This document shows, piece by piece, positions 8,715 through 17,730 of a stretch of DNA of 54,154 bases. A program made the translations under genes and the position numbers. Within the stretch, counting starts at the first letter, position 1; every line of letters starts with the position of its first letter. The DNA comes from Myxococcota bacterium (lineage in GTDB: Bacteria > Myxococcota_A > Polyangia > JAAYKL01), in contig JASJCT010000025.1 of the NCBI GenBank assembly GCA_030065855.1, positions 1-54,154 on the forward strand, given 5' to 3'. The notes below the pieces were generated by a model that saw nothing but the letters and a program-made list of their open reading frames with translations, was not told where the DNA came from and did not search any database.

Positions 8715-9281
8715 ATTAGGAATGTAAGGGGCAAAGTAGAACGAGGTCCCCAAATACGGATTAACAACATGATTCGTCGCCCTGAGGTGCGGGTCATCAA
8801 TCCCGAAGGCAAGCAGCTCGGCATCTATCCGATATACCAAGCCATTGGACTCGCCGATGAGCTCGGGTTGGATCTGGTGGAGATCAATCCCAAGGCCAAT
8901 CCACCAGTGTGCCGCATCATGGACTTTGGGAAGTTCAAATACGAGCAGAAAAAGCAGGCAAACCTAGCTCGCAAGCGACAAAAGGTCATCGAGGTCAAAG
9001 AGGTCAAGATGCGACCCAAGACCGACGACCACGACTTCGACTTCAAAGTAAAGCACATTCAGCGATTCTTAGAAGAGGGGAATAAGGCAAAGGTTACGAT
9101 CCGTTTTAGGGGGCGGGAAATGGCGCATCCGGAGATGGCGGCAAAGATCCTGGACCGGGTGTTTGAAGCGGTCAAAGATATGGCAGTTATCGAGCAGCCC
9201 TACCGCATGGAGGGCCGGACGATGACCATGATCCTGGCGCCTGGCAAGAGCACCTCTGGCGCACAGCAAACCCAGGGTTAG
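8715..9281 (+). CDS. infC: Translation initiation factor IF-3 with AUU start
   Basis: IF-3 binds the 30S subunit and proofreads the initiator codon. The common choice, ATG at 8769, would cut off the conserved N-terminus. Reading upstream in frame gives R-N-V-R-G-K-V-E-R-G-P-Q-I-R-I-N-N before MIRRPEVRVI, matching the layout of E. coli IF-3 ([25 protein letters not shown]). This extension begins with ATT at 8715, five bases after a perfect AGGAGGT (8703-8709), and a stop at 8709-8711 rules out anything longer. AUU is the start used by E. coli infC for autoregulation by IF-3. The resulting protein is 188 aa. The core motifs NPPVCRIMDFGKFKYE and RFRGREMAHPE are intact. Confidence 0.93.
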   Translation: MRNVRGKVERGPQIRINNMIRRPEVRVINPEGKQLGIYPIYQAIGLADELGLDLVEINPKANPPVCRIMDFGKFKYEQKKQANLARKRQKVIEVKEVKMRPKTDDHDFDFKVKHIQRFLEEGNKAKVTIRFRGREMAHPEMAAKILDRVFEAVKDMAVIEQPYRMEGRTMTMILAPGKSTSGAQQTQG

Positions 9282-9381
9282 TCGATATACCTATAATAAA
9301 TGGGCTTTTTTACTTGCATCCAGTGCGCGTTGGGGGTAAATAGGGTGGCCTTCATTTGGAGGCGGTGAGGTGTAGAAATCC

Positions 9382-9579
9382 ATGCCGAAGATGAAAAGCA
9401 ACAGGGGCGCGGCAAAGCGTTTCAGAAAAACGGCCAAAGGCAAGATTCGCTGTGACAAGCCGTTCCAGAGCCATATTCTTACGAAAAAGACGACCAAGCG
9501 CAAGCGACGGCTCAGAAAGAACAGCATTCTCCATCCCAGCTTGAGACGGCAGGTGCGTAAACTGCTGCCTTATTTGTAG
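9382..9579 (+). CDS. rpmI: 50S ribosomal protein L35
   Basis: A 65-aa, highly basic protein starting [14 protein letters not shown], the L35 signature, with the [11 protein letters not shown] region in the middle. Length is normal. GAGGTG lies nine bases upstream of the ATG. The infC-rpmI-rplT order is conserved across bacteria. Confidence 0.97.
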   Translation: MPKMKSNRGAAKRFRKTAKGKIRCDKPFQSHILTKKTTKRKRRLRKNSILHPSLRRQVRKLLPYL

Positions 9580-9628
9580 GCAGCCGGGCGCGCCAACAGT
9601 GTGCCGTCGTATATAAGGAGCGAATAGC

Positions 9629-9982
9629 ATGGCTCGCGTAAAAAGAGGATTCAAAGCCCGCCAGCGTCGCAATCGAACGCTAAAGCAGGCCAAGGGGTTT
9701 TTCGGGTCCCGATCTAGGCTGTTTAGAATCGCGAATGTGGCTGTGATGCACAGCCTGGCAGATGCGTATATCGGCCGCAGGTTGAGAAAGCGGGATATGC
9801 GCCGATTGTGGATCACGCGTATTGGAGCTGCAGCAAAAGCCCAGGGGATTAGCTACTCGAAATTTATCGGCGGCCTCAATAAGGCTGGCGTAGCTCTCAA
9901 TCGAAAGGTTTTGGCCGAGCTGGCGATAGCGGATCCCGGCGGCTTTAGCGCACTTGCCGATATCGCGCGCAGCGCAAAGTAA
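9629..9982 (+). CDS. rplT: 50S ribosomal protein L20
   Basis: A 117-aa 23S rRNA-binding protein needed early in 50S assembly. It begins MARVKRGFKARQRRNRTL and contains AKGFFGSRSRLFRIAN, DMRRLWITRI and the L20 C-terminal helical region. Length matches E. coli (118 aa). AAGGAG precedes the ATG. In several phyla L20 represses its own operon through an mRNA mimic; I see no obvious one here, but I could not fold the leader systematically. Confidence 0.97.
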   Translation: MARVKRGFKARQRRNRTLKQAKGFFGSRSRLFRIANVAVMHSLADAYIGRRLRKRDMRRLWITRIGAAAKAQGISYSKFIGGLNKAGVALNRKVLAELAIADPGGFSALADIARSAK

Positions 9983-10048
9983 TCCATAACCATCGGGGCT
10001 CGTCTGTTCCCAGTATGTTATTCCCCATTCATCGAGGAAGCGTGCGCC

Positions 10049-11092
10049 ATGGAACCCAAGGACATTATTGCGCAGCTCAGCGCACTCAAAGAACAGTTTG
10101 AGAGTGGGCTCGTCCAAGTAACTGACGAGCAGGCAATTCGGGCACATCAGGCCGCGTTTCTCGGGGCCAAAGGGGCAGTGACCACCCTCAGCCGAATGAT
10201 AAAAGACGTTCCCCCTGAGGCGCGCCCAGAGGTGGGTCGAGTCTTCAATGCGGCCAAAAAAGAGATCAGTGCGGCCGTGGCTGCTGCCATTGAACAGAGC
10301 CGATTAGCACGCGAACAACAAGACCTGACACAGCACGTGGATCTGACCCTGCCCGGCCGGATACCCCAAGGCATCGGACAACTGCACCCGCTTACCATTG
10401 TCATGTACGACATCGTAGACATTTTTACTGCGATGGGGTTTGATGTGGCGACCGGACCTGAGATCGAAACCGATTACTACAATTTCGAGGCCCTTAACTT
10501 CCCCCCACTTCACCCGGCAAGGGATATGCAGGATACCCTCTTCATCAAAGAGGGGCACACGCTCCTCAGGACGCATACATCGCCAGTGCAAATTAGAACC
10601 ATGCTCTCGCGGCCCTTGCCCATTCAGATCATCGCACCTGGTGCGGTCTATCGCAGGGACGATGATCCAACCCATAGCCCCATGTTCGTTCAAATCGAAG
10701 GGCTCCTCGTGGATCAGGGGGTGAGTTTTGGCCATCTAAAAGGGGTGTTAGAAGCGTTTCTTAACGAAGTGTTCGGAGAAGATGTGGCGTTAAGGCTCAG
10801 GCCGAGCTTTTTTCCCTTTACCGAACCATCGGCAGAAGTCGATATTCAGTGCATCTCCTGCAGGGGCAGCGGCTGCCGCCTCTGCTCCCAGACCGGTTGG
10901 TTGGAGATCCTCGGGTGCGGTATGGTCGATCCCAATGTGCTCGAAGGTGTGGGGATAGACCCTGAAAGGTACACGGGATTCGCCTTTGGGTTGGGCATTG
11001 ACCGCATTGCCATGCTCAGGTACGAAGGCATTACCAGCATTAAGCTCTTTTACGAAAACGACCCCAGGTTCCTCAGCTGTTTCACGAGGTAA
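10049..11092 (+). CDS. pheS: Phenylalanine--tRNA ligase alpha subunit
   Basis: A 347-aa catalytic subunit of the (alpha-beta)2 enzyme. It has an N-terminal coiled-coil arm (residues 1-90), then the class II core: TGPEIETDYYNFEALNFP (motif 1 region), HTSPVQIRTM, GAVYRRDDDPTHSPMFVQ (motif 2) and GLGIDRIAMLRY (motif 3). GAGGAAG lies eight bases before the ATG. A CxxC...CxxC set (CISCRGSGCRLCSQTG, about residues 269-284) sits where many bacterial PheS proteins carry extra cysteines; zinc binding there is inference. pheT follows after three bases. Confidence 0.97.
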   Translation: MEPKDIIAQLSALKEQFESGLVQVTDEQAIRAHQAAFLGAKGAVTTLSRMIKDVPPEARPEVGRVFNAAKKEISAAVAAAIEQSRLAREQQDLTQHVDLTLPGRIPQGIGQLHPLTIVMYDIVDIFTAMGFDVATGPEIETDYYNFEALNFPPLHPARDMQDTLFIKEGHTLLRTHTSPVQIRTMLSRPLPIQIIAPGAVYRRDDDPTHSPMFVQIEGLLVDQGVSFGHLKGVLEAFLNEVFGEDVALRLRPSFFPFTEPSAEVDIQCISCRGSGCRLCSQTGWLEILGCGMVDPNVLEGVGIDPERYTGFAFGLGIDRIAMLRYEGITSIKLFYENDPRFLSCFTR

Positions 11093-11095
11093 TCC

Positions 11096-13483
11096 ATGCG
11101 CGTCAGCCACAAGTGGATCTGTGAGATCGCAAACATATCAGCTGGCCCTGAAGCGCTGGCCGATCGCCTCACCATGTCTGGACTGGAAGTTGAGGGCATA
11201 CAGTCAGTGGGGATCGGATACGACAACATCGTCGTCGCTGAGGTCATGGCCAAGGTAAAACACCCCAAGACAGCCAATTTGAGCGTGGTAGATGTGACCC
11301 TTGGCGGTGCGCCGATGCAAGTCGTATGTGGTGCTGCCAATTGTCCTGGGCCAGGCGGCCGGGTGGTGTTCGCCCAGCCAGGTGCGATCATCGGTGGGAA
11401 CAAAGTTCAGAAAAAAGAAATCCAAGGCGTGACATCCATTGGCATGATCTGCTCCGAACAGGAACTCGATATCGGCCCGGACGGTGAGGGGATTTTACTG
11501 CTTTCCGACATTACCGACGCACCCCCTGGAACGCCGATTGTAGATGCGCTCCAGCTCAAGGACGCGATTTTAGATGTGGGCGTGACCCCCAATCGCCCGG
11601 ATGCACTCAGCCAACGGGGCATTGCGCGGGAAGCCGCCCTACTTCTTGGACAGCCATATTGTCCAAAGCAACTGGATGCAGCGCCTGAAGGTGGTCCACA
11701 AATAGATACGCTGATCCGGGTCTCGCTGCGCGATGCCGGGGCGTGCCCCAGATACGGGGTTGCTGCTGTTTGTGGCGTGTCTGTAAAAAAGAGTCCCTTT
11801 GCCATTCGATATCGGCTGCACACCCTTGGCGTGCGTCCGATCTCAAACCTCGTGGATATGACCAACCTTATCCTCCTCGAATACGGCCAGCCCCTGCATG
11901 CATTTGACTTGGACCGGTTGGCAGGTGGGGAGATCGCCATTAGAAAGGCGCAGCCAGATGAGAAAATCGTCACCCTCGACGAGGTGGATCGGACACTGAC
12001 ACCCGACGATCTGTTGATCTGCGATGGTGAGCGCCCGGTTGCCATTGCCGGGGTGATGGGCGGGGAGAATACGGGCATTACCGATGAGACCAAAAACCTA
12101 CTCATTGAATGCGCCTATTTTGAACCCACTGGTATCCGTCGAACGTCCAAAAGGCTTCGGCTGTCTACCGAGTCTTCCTATCGATTCGAGCGGGGCATCG
12201 ATCCGAACATGGGGCCGGATGTGTTGAACGCAGCCACTGCCATGTCCGTGGCACTGGCCGGTGGCCTGCGGTCGCCCGGGACCTATGATTGCTATCCCAA
12301 GCCAATTGTTCCAAAAGTCGTGACGTTAAGACCGGCGCGATTTGAGCGCATCATGGGGGTTCAAACGTCTGCAGCCGAGATCAACACCATCCTTTCGGGC
12401 CTGGGCGCGGCCGTTGAAGATGGGGATAAAGGGAGCATCGTAACCGTCCCCACTGCCCGTCCGGACATTGAGCGGGAGATAGATCTCATCGAAGAGGTCT
12501 CGAGAATAAAGGGATTGGATAAGGTATCGTCTGTGTTCCCGAGGATTCGGGTGTGTGCGAAGAAACGCGAAGGGTTTGATCTGGCTCGTAGGGCAAAGGC
12601 GTTATTTGTTGCGCTTGGCCTCAGCGAGGTTGTCACCTACTCGTTTGTGCCAGAGCCCCTACTCACAGCAATGAGCGACGGCAAGGGTATCGTTCGAATG
12701 GCCAATCCCTTGAGTGCAGAACGAGGGGTCATGCGCACGACCCTATTGCCAGGCCTCTTCGAAGGGTTGATTCGGGCCAGATCCCGGTTTTTACCAGGGA
12801 TTAGACAATTCGAGGTGGGCCACACCTTTTGCGATGTCGGCGGTGAATTGCCCAATGAAGTGCTTCGGGTCGCGGGCATGTTGAGCGGGCCCACAACGCA
12901 CAATTGGATAGGCGAAGACGACCGTTTGTCGGATTTTTTTGATGCCAAGGGCATTGTCGAGGCCTTTGTTTACCAATACGCAGGGATAGCGCCGACCTTT
13001 GAAGCGCGCAGCGATATGGCGTGGATGCACCCGCAAAAGACCTGCCAGATACTTGCAGCAGGAAAGCCAGTGGGTTTTTTGGGTGAGTTGCATCCGACCC
13101 TGTTGGCCCAGCACAAACAGCCGCCAAAGACCAGTGTTTTTGAAATTGAGCTGGAGGCTCTGTGGCAGAAGCGGCGTCGATCCAGGGCATGTGGACTTGA
13201 TGAATTTCCTCCTGTGACGCGAGATATCGCAATGTTGGTGGACGAGGATCAAGATGCCGGGCCGATAGTACAGGCATTTGAAGAAGTGTGTGGACCATTG
13301 GCAAGGGATATTCGGCTATTTGACGATTATCGGGCCGCGGGCATTCCAAAAGAAAAAAAATCCCTTGCATTTACGATTGTCTACCGATCTGCTGAGCGCA
13401 CGCTAACCGAGGCGGAAGTTGACGGGATTCACCGAGAGGCTGTGGCCCAGGTGCTTTCTCGGTTTGGAGCGGTTCAGCGCTAG
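11096..13483 (+). CDS. pheT: Phenylalanine--tRNA ligase beta subunit
   Basis: A 795-aa subunit with the expected order of domains. First is a tRNA-binding EMAP-like domain (about 40-150; VVCGAANCPGPG). B3/B4 editing domain residues follow (GVTPNRPDALSQRGIARE and RPISNLVDMTNLILLEYGQP), then B5 (about 400-475), the inactive catalytic-like core and the C-terminal anticodon-binding fold (EFPPVTRDIAMLVDEDQD). E. coli PheT is also 795 aa. It is translated directly after pheS. Confidence 0.97.
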   Translation: MRVSHKWICEIANISAGPEALADRLTMSGLEVEGIQSVGIGYDNIVVAEVMAKVKHPKTANLSVVDVTLGGAPMQVVCGAANCPGPGGRVVFAQPGAIIGGNKVQKKEIQGVTSIGMICSEQELDIGPDGEGILLLSDITDAPPGTPIVDALQLKDAILDVGVTPNRPDALSQRGIAREAALLLGQPYCPKQLDAAPEGGPQIDTLIRVSLRDAGACPRYGVAAVCGVSVKKSPFAIRYRLHTLGVRPISNLVDMTNLILLEYGQPLHAFDLDRLAGGEIAIRKAQPDEKIVTLDEVDRTLTPDDLLICDGERPVAIAGVMGGENTGITDETKNLLIECAYFEPTGIRRTSKRLRLSTESSYRFERGIDPNMGPDVLNAATAMSVALAGGLRSPGTYDCYPKPIVPKVVTLRPARFERIMGVQTSAAEINTILSGLGAAVEDGDKGSIVTVPTARPDIEREIDLIEEVSRIKGLDKVSSVFPRIRVCAKKREGFDLARRAKALFVALGLSEVVTYSFVPEPLLTAMSDGKGIVRMANPLSAERGVMRTTLLPGLFEGLIRARSRFLPGIRQFEVGHTFCDVGGELPNEVLRVAGMLSGPTTHNWIGEDDRLSDFFDAKGIVEAFVYQYAGIAPTFEARSDMAWMHPQKTCQILAAGKPVGFLGELHPTLLAQHKQPPKTSVFEIELEALWQKRRRSRACGLDEFPPVTRDIAMLVDEDQDAGPIVQAFEEVCGPLARDIRLFDDYRAAGIPKEKKSLAFTIVYRSAERTLTEAEVDGIHREAVAQVLSRFGAVQR

Positions 13484-13530
13484 CGCAGCTTGCTTTGGGG
13501 GATCAAAATAAAGGGACGTGTCGAGACGAC

Positions 13531-13559
13531 TTGACGATTTATAAAAGATTCCCAATAAT
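13531..13559 (+). promoter_or_regulatory. Sigma-70-type promoter for the ihfA transcript
   Basis: TTGACG (13531-13536), a 17-base spacer and AATAAT (13554-13559). Both boxes match consensus at 5/6. It lies in the 204-base gap between pheT and the ihfA start, so ihfA could be transcribed independently as well as by read-through. Confidence 0.5.
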
Positions 13560-13687
13560 TGTACTGCGCAGTTGGTTCCAAAGTGTTTCAAGGGTTGAAC
13601 GACGAGATATCATATGATTAAATGGATTAATTCAAAGGGAATGTGAACTAGGCTATAGAAATGCGATTGGTCGAAGGAGATGAACGG

Positions 13688-13975
13688 ATGACCAAGGCGG
13701 ATATCATCGAGCGTGTGTACGACAAGGTTGGTGGCTTCTCCAAAAAGGAGGCTGCCGAAGTCGTTGAGACTGTCTTTCTGTTGATGAAACAGACGCTGTC
13801 GAGGAGCGAGAAGATCAAGATCTCGGGATTTGGCAATTTCGTCGTACGCGGAAAAAAGGAACGGATGGGACGCAATCCTCAGACCGGGCAGCCCATTGTC
13901 ATCCAGGAACGATCTGTGCTCAATTTCAAACCGAGCCAGGTGCTGAAAAACGCGCTAAACCAGAATCGAACGTAG
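13688..13975 (+). CDS. ihfA: Integration host factor alpha-type DNA-bending protein
   Basis: A 95-aa HU/IHF-family protein. MTKADIIERVYDKVGGFSKK at the start and the signature IKISGFGNFVVRGKKERMGR are characteristic. The beta-arm tip reads GRNPQTGQP, with the intercalating Pro. The ATG at 13688 was preferred to 13661 because AAGGAG lies eight bases upstream and the protein then starts like other IhfA. Position downstream of pheT and upstream of a MerR-type gene is the standard proteobacterial order, which supports ihfA over HU or ihfB. Confidence 0.92.
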   Translation: MTKADIIERVYDKVGGFSKKEAAEVVETVFLLMKQTLSRSEKIKISGFGNFVVRGKKERMGRNPQTGQPIVIQERSVLNFKPSQVLKNALNQNRT

Positions 13976-14029
13976 CTCGATTGAATTTGGAAACCGCCCT
14001 CTAACGATATTGATCAATACGGGAGTCAG

Positions 14030-14482
14030 ATGGGTGTGGCGAGCCGGGTGGCACTTCCAGACAAGCTCTACTTCAAGATTGGCGAAGTGGCCAATCTGAC
14101 GGGCGTGAAACAGCACGTACTGCGCTACTGGGAGTCGGAATTTTCCCATATCAAGCCTCAAAAATCAAAGACCAACCAACGGTTGTACCGGCGTCGAGAT
14201 GTGGAAGCTGTGCTCGCAGTTCGACACTTGCTCTACGATTTAAAATTCACCATCGAGGGTGCAAAGAAGCATCTCAGCGAGACAGGGGTTCAACCGTCAT
14301 TACCCCCACCCAAACCAGAGGAAATTGCCGCGCGCGCGCGGGCAGAGGCGCTCGAAGAGGCGTCTACCGAGGTGACGCGCGTCCGAGCCCAGCTAAAGAG
14401 CGAACATGAGATACAGCTCCTCAGCCTGCGGCACGAGCTGGCCCAATTTCTAAAGAAGATCGAAACGATTGAAGAAGATTGA
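14030..14482 (+). CDS. MerR-family transcriptional regulator
   Basis: A 150-aa cytoplasmic DNA-binding protein. The winged-helix domain (about residues 14-82) is typical: [25 protein letters not shown], and [20 protein letters not shown]. The remainder (85-150) is a charged helix suited to dimerisation and has no cysteines for metal sensing. This short MerR type regularly follows ihfA in Proteobacteria, and its targets are generally unknown. GGGAG lies upstream of the ATG. Confidence 0.88.
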   Translation: MGVASRVALPDKLYFKIGEVANLTGVKQHVLRYWESEFSHIKPQKSKTNQRLYRRRDVEAVLAVRHLLYDLKFTIEGAKKHLSETGVQPSLPPPKPEEIAARARAEALEEASTEVTRVRAQLKSEHEIQLLSLRHELAQFLKKIETIEED

Positions 14483-14540
14483 GGTAGCGTCCCCCACGGT
14501 TACCCATTTATACACGGGGCGTCGCGAAAGTCGCAAAATT

Positions 14541-14618
14541 GTCATTCCCGCGCAGGCGGGAATCCATAAACCGTTTAATTTAGTTTGTTTCTGGACTCCT
14601 GCCTTCGCAGGAGTGACG
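14541..14618. repeat. Extragenic palindromic repeat (GTCATTCCCGCG type)
   Basis: Two hairpins back to back: TTCCCGCGCAGGCGGGAA (in 14541-14562) and ACTCCTGCCTTCGCAGGAGT (14594-14614). GTCATTCC at one end and GGAGTGAC at the other make an outer imperfect inverted repeat. This 'bacterial interspersed palindrome' type is common in intergenic DNA of many Proteobacteria. Any reading frame across it is spurious. Confidence 0.75.
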
Positions 14619-14673
14619 TGTATTCGTACCTTGCGCTTCGAAGAGCGGTCTGATAGAAAGTGGCAACCTTTTT

Positions 14674-14752
<79 letters not shown>

Positions 14753-14759
14753 GAAAAAG

Positions 14760-14789
14760 CCCAGCATTTTCAAAGTGCTGGGTCTTTTT
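14760..14789 (+). terminator. Intrinsic terminator after tRNA-Pro
   Basis: A ten-pair stem, CCCAGCATTT (14760-14769) with AAATGCTGGG-equivalent AAGTGCTGGG (14773-14782), closes a three-base loop and is followed by TCTTTTT. It starts twelve bases after the tRNA end. Confidence 0.85.
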
Positions 14790-14860
14790 GTTGGGGGGGG
14801 TGAGCATAAAAGTCAGGGCGGCTGGAGTTCTAACTGTATAAATTTTCAGCAAATTAACGC

Positions 14861-14888
14861 TTGCGAAATCAAATCAAATCGTTATAAT
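14861..14888 (+). promoter_or_regulatory. Promoter for the toxin-antitoxin-like pair
   Basis: TTGCGA (14861-14866), a 16-base spacer and a perfect TATAAT (14883-14888), in AT-rich DNA 60 bases upstream of the first gene. Confidence 0.5.
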
Positions 14889-14948
14889 TGTTATATAGGC
14901 TAATTAAGTTATATACGCTTACTAACTATAGGGAAAGGCAGCGGGTTG

Positions 14949-15347
14949 ATGAATATCATTATTACGGGTTGGGCATTCGACTCTTACCTGGACCTAAAGA
15001 ATCGCCAGATATTCGACGCCGAAGAATACAGGAAGACCCTACGACCCGGTGTACTTCTTCTGAAAACGTATCCCAATGATCCCTTTTTTAATTCAAGCAA
15101 ATTCTGGTCACAAGCAACCGACAGTGCCAAAAATAGGATACCCCATGGATTTAAAATGAAGTGGCACCAGATCGGTAATGGCAAGGTTCAACTTCGGTTA
15201 CCTGTTGGTGTCTACACTGAAGCGTATCTGTGTGAGGCTTACGTAAAGAAGAACGAGGTCTTTGAAAAGAGACAAATGGCACGATTTAAAACCCATCTCG
15301 CACTGATCAACAACAATCGATTCACAGTGCATGGGAGGCTATCATGA
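14949..15347 (+). CDS. Hypothetical protein, first gene of a toxin-antitoxin-like pair
   Basis: A 132-aa soluble protein with many aromatic and basic residues (ITGWAFDSYLDLKN, LLKTYPNDPFF, NGKVQLRLPVGVYTEAYLCE, KRQMARFKTHLALI). I do not recognise a named family. There is no signal peptide or membrane segment. Its stop overlaps the ATG of an XRE-type regulator by four bases (ATGA), the gene order seen in HigBA-type modules with the effector first. Toxin function is inference from context, size and charge. ATG 14949 was preferred to the in-frame TTG at 14946. Confidence 0.6.
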   Translation: MNIIITGWAFDSYLDLKNRQIFDAEEYRKTLRPGVLLLKTYPNDPFFNSSKFWSQATDSAKNRIPHGFKMKWHQIGNGKVQLRLPVGVYTEAYLCEAYVKKNEVFEKRQMARFKTHLALINNNRFTVHGRLS

Positions 15348-15838
15348 GCTTTCAGGCCGTTCTCGATGTAGAAAACCAACTGGACTTATATGAAATAAGC
15401 TACCAGATGAAAACCGCTGGTTTGCCAAAACCGTTTATTGCAGCAGCCGTTAAGACCGCTCTCGAATTCGAGGGTGTTTACGACCTGATGCGCTTATGGC
15501 AGGAGTATACGGAACCGGAAGATCGTGCTGAAATTATTGCGGATCTTCAAGATATGATTGATGATTGTGAGCAGAAAGATAAAGTTGAAGCCGTATACAT
15601 ACGTTTTGACGATCTCGATACCATCGCGCAGAATATTCGACAATTTAAGGATTCCCTTAGAGAAAAAGTGGACGCACGAGGTGGAATAACAAAGCTTGCC
15701 CAAGAAACTGGAATTCCACAACCGTCGCTGTCGCGTTTCTTTAACTCAGCATCACGGCCGAGGCGGAATACCTTGTATCGCATAGCAAAAGCACTTAAGT
15801 TGAGTGAAGTCGATATTGCCACGGAATGGAAGAGATAG
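15344..15838 (+). CDS. XRE/Cro-type helix-turn-helix protein, antitoxin-like
   Basis: A 164-aa protein. The C-terminal 55 residues are a helix-turn-helix (ITKLAQETGIPQPSLSRFFN, then NTLYRIAKAL), in which the second helix carries the DNA contacts. The N-terminal 100 residues are acidic and helical (LWQEYTEPEDRAEIIADLQD) and could bind the upstream protein. Translation is coupled to that protein through the ATGA overlap. Inferred role: antitoxin and autorepressor. An ordinary regulator of the upstream gene is the alternative. Confidence 0.7.
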   Translation: MSFQAVLDVENQLDLYEISYQMKTAGLPKPFIAAAVKTALEFEGVYDLMRLWQEYTEPEDRAEIIADLQDMIDDCEQKDKVEAVYIRFDDLDTIAQNIRQFKDSLREKVDARGGITKLAQETGIPQPSLSRFFNSASRPRRNTLYRIAKALKLSEVDIATEWKR

Positions 15839-15925
15839 ACGCTCACACCCCGTTCTGGTCCTGAAGGCGCGGCACGGGCTGAACAAGATATAACAAATAT
15901 CTACATGTGTTGGAGTAGGACCTGA

Positions 15926-16696
15926 ATGGATGCTTTGCTAACCGTGCTTTTGACAAACGATGACGGCATAGATGCCCCTGGTATCCGCGCTTTAGAATCC
16001 AAATTCTTGACCTATGACAATGTCGAGCTTTGGGTGGTAGCCCCTGACAAGGAGCGATCCACCACGAGCCATGGCATGACCCTGACCCGACCCATATTTT
16101 CAGAGCCCCGGGGTCAAAGGCGATTTGCCGCTTCTGGATTGCCAGCTGATTGCGTCTACTTAGGGATGTTCGGCCTGATGCCACGGCTGCCAAACGTGGT
16201 GGTCTCAGGTATCAACAGGGGAGCCAATCTTGGGCGGGATGTGATCTATTCCGGTACGGTGGCTGCAGCCCGGGAAGCTGCGCTTGACGGTGTACACGGT
16301 ATTGCGGCGAGTTTGGTGTTTGGTGATGATTACGGCGCGGCAGCGTCAAGTGTCTGCGAGATAGCGTTGGAAATCGCGCGGCAACCAGCTGCTATGCCGT
16401 TGCTGCTCAATCTAAATTACCCGGGCGGTACATTTCGCGGTCCTTGCCTGGCCCCGCTTGGGGCTCGCACCTATCCGCGGGTTGTTTCCAAACGGACGGC
16501 ACCCATAGACAACCGGACCTACTATTGGCTCGGTGGGCCCAGGATTGAAGATCAGGAGCGCGCTGGCACAGACGGGGCATTGATTGCAGCGCAGATCGCA
16601 TCGGCAACCTTTTTGCGCGTCGACCAGACAGACCAAGCGCTGACAGCGAAAGCGGCACCGATATCGACAATCGCATCCATTGAGGGGGCCGAATGA
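15926..16696 (+). CDS. surE: 5'-nucleotidase SurE
   Basis: A 256-aa metal-dependent phosphatase acting on nucleoside 5'-monophosphates, implicated in stationary-phase survival. The N-terminal LLTNDDGIDAPGI carries the metal-binding Asp12-Asp13. VAPDKERSTTSHGMTL and VVSGINRGANLGRDVIYSGT (Ser/Asn metal ligands and the active site) complete the signature. AGGA precedes the ATG. It overlaps the next gene by four bases (ATGA), so the two are probably co-translated. Confidence 0.95.
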   Translation: MDALLTVLLTNDDGIDAPGIRALESKFLTYDNVELWVVAPDKERSTTSHGMTLTRPIFSEPRGQRRFAASGLPADCVYLGMFGLMPRLPNVVVSGINRGANLGRDVIYSGTVAAAREAALDGVHGIAASLVFGDDYGAAASSVCEIALEIARQPAAMPLLLNLNYPGGTFRGPCLAPLGARTYPRVVSKRTAPIDNRTYYWLGGPRIEDQERAGTDGALIAAQIASATFLRVDQTDQALTAKAAPISTIASIEGAE

Positions 16697-17730
16697 CAGA
16701 AAACAAAACACCCGCGATCCCGGGCACTGACACACCAATCATCACTGTCGCAAAGGGCGTGTTCATCGGTATTGCGAACATCATCCCCGGTGTATCTGGC
16801 GGTACGTTCGCATTGATTCTCGGCGTGTTCGACCGCATGGTGGCCGCGCTCAACGCGCTGGGCCCTAGAACGATAAAAGCCGTCATTGAGTGTGGTTTGG
16901 ATCGCTTTAGAAAAGCAGGTCGCCAAAGCATCATTGCAGAATGGCAGCGGATTGACGGGACATTTCTCTTATTGCTCTTCGCCGGCATGATAGCTGCCAT
17001 CTCTTTCTCCTCATTTTTAATCGATTACCTACTCAAGTATCACGTTGCCCCGACGCTGGCTTTTTTTATCGGCCTGATCTTGCCCTCGATTGCAATTCCT
17101 TGGGCCATGATGAAAAGGCGAGGGCTTACAGTACTGTGGGTTGTCCCTGGCGTTGCCCTCACCTTGGGGGTTTCCCTGATCATGCCCGACTCAGGTACCG
17201 GGTCTGATAACCTCGCTCTGGCCCTCCTGACAGGGGCCATTACAGTGAGCGCCATGATACTGCCTGGTTTAAGCGGGTCTTATGTCATGCTCGTAATGGG
17301 CCAATACCAGAACGTCATTACCAAGCTCACCGGTCTACAGCGCGGCCTCGCCCACGGCCAAATAGACGTGGGTGCGGTCCTGTGGCTCGGAGCGCTGGCC
17401 GTTGGTATCGGCATTGGCATGTTACTGTTTGCGCGGCTATTGAATTTTCTTCTGGCCCGGTTTCGGTCAGCCACGATGGCCTTTCTGATCGGTCTTCTCC
17501 TGGGCAGCCTATGGGTACTTTGGCCCTTTAAGGATGTGGCGAGCGGTGCCGAAGTGGTGGACCGCCAGGGAGAGGTCAAAGAAGAGGTCAAAATAGCCAC
17601 AGCAGACAATCGCATGCCGCAAACCAGTACTGAAGGATTGATCGGCGGCGGATCCCTTGTCGCAGGCCTTGTGTGTTCGGGTGGCCTTATTGCTATGGGT
17701 AGACGGCGCAAAGAGAGCACATCCAATTGA
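16693..17730 (+). CDS. DUF368 membrane protein, polyprenyl-phosphate transporter (PopT-like)
   Basis: A 345-aa polytopic inner-membrane protein with about eight to nine hydrophobic segments. The DUF368 hallmark appears twice, as an inverted-repeat fold predicts: GIANIIPGVSGGTFALILGV near residue 30 and a second PG motif (MILPGLSGSYVMLVMGQYQN) near residue 190. DUF368 (PopT) proteins are reported to return undecaprenyl phosphate to the cytoplasmic face for cell-wall and O-antigen synthesis. Coupling to surE is by a four-base overlap; a functional link is not obvious. The C-terminus has a soluble stretch and one more hydrophobic segment. Confidence 0.88.
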   Translation: MTENKTPAIPGTDTPIITVAKGVFIGIANIIPGVSGGTFALILGVFDRMVAALNALGPRTIKAVIECGLDRFRKAGRQSIIAEWQRIDGTFLLLLFAGMIAAISFSSFLIDYLLKYHVAPTLAFFIGLILPSIAIPWAMMKRRGLTVLWVVPGVALTLGVSLIMPDSGTGSDNLALALLTGAITVSAMILPGLSGSYVMLVMGQYQNVITKLTGLQRGLAHGQIDVGAVLWLGALAVGIGIGMLLFARLLNFLLARFRSATMAFLIGLLLGSLWVLWPFKDVASGAEVVDRQGEVKEEVKIATADNRMPQTSTEGLIGGGSLVAGLVCSGGLIAMGRRRKESTSN

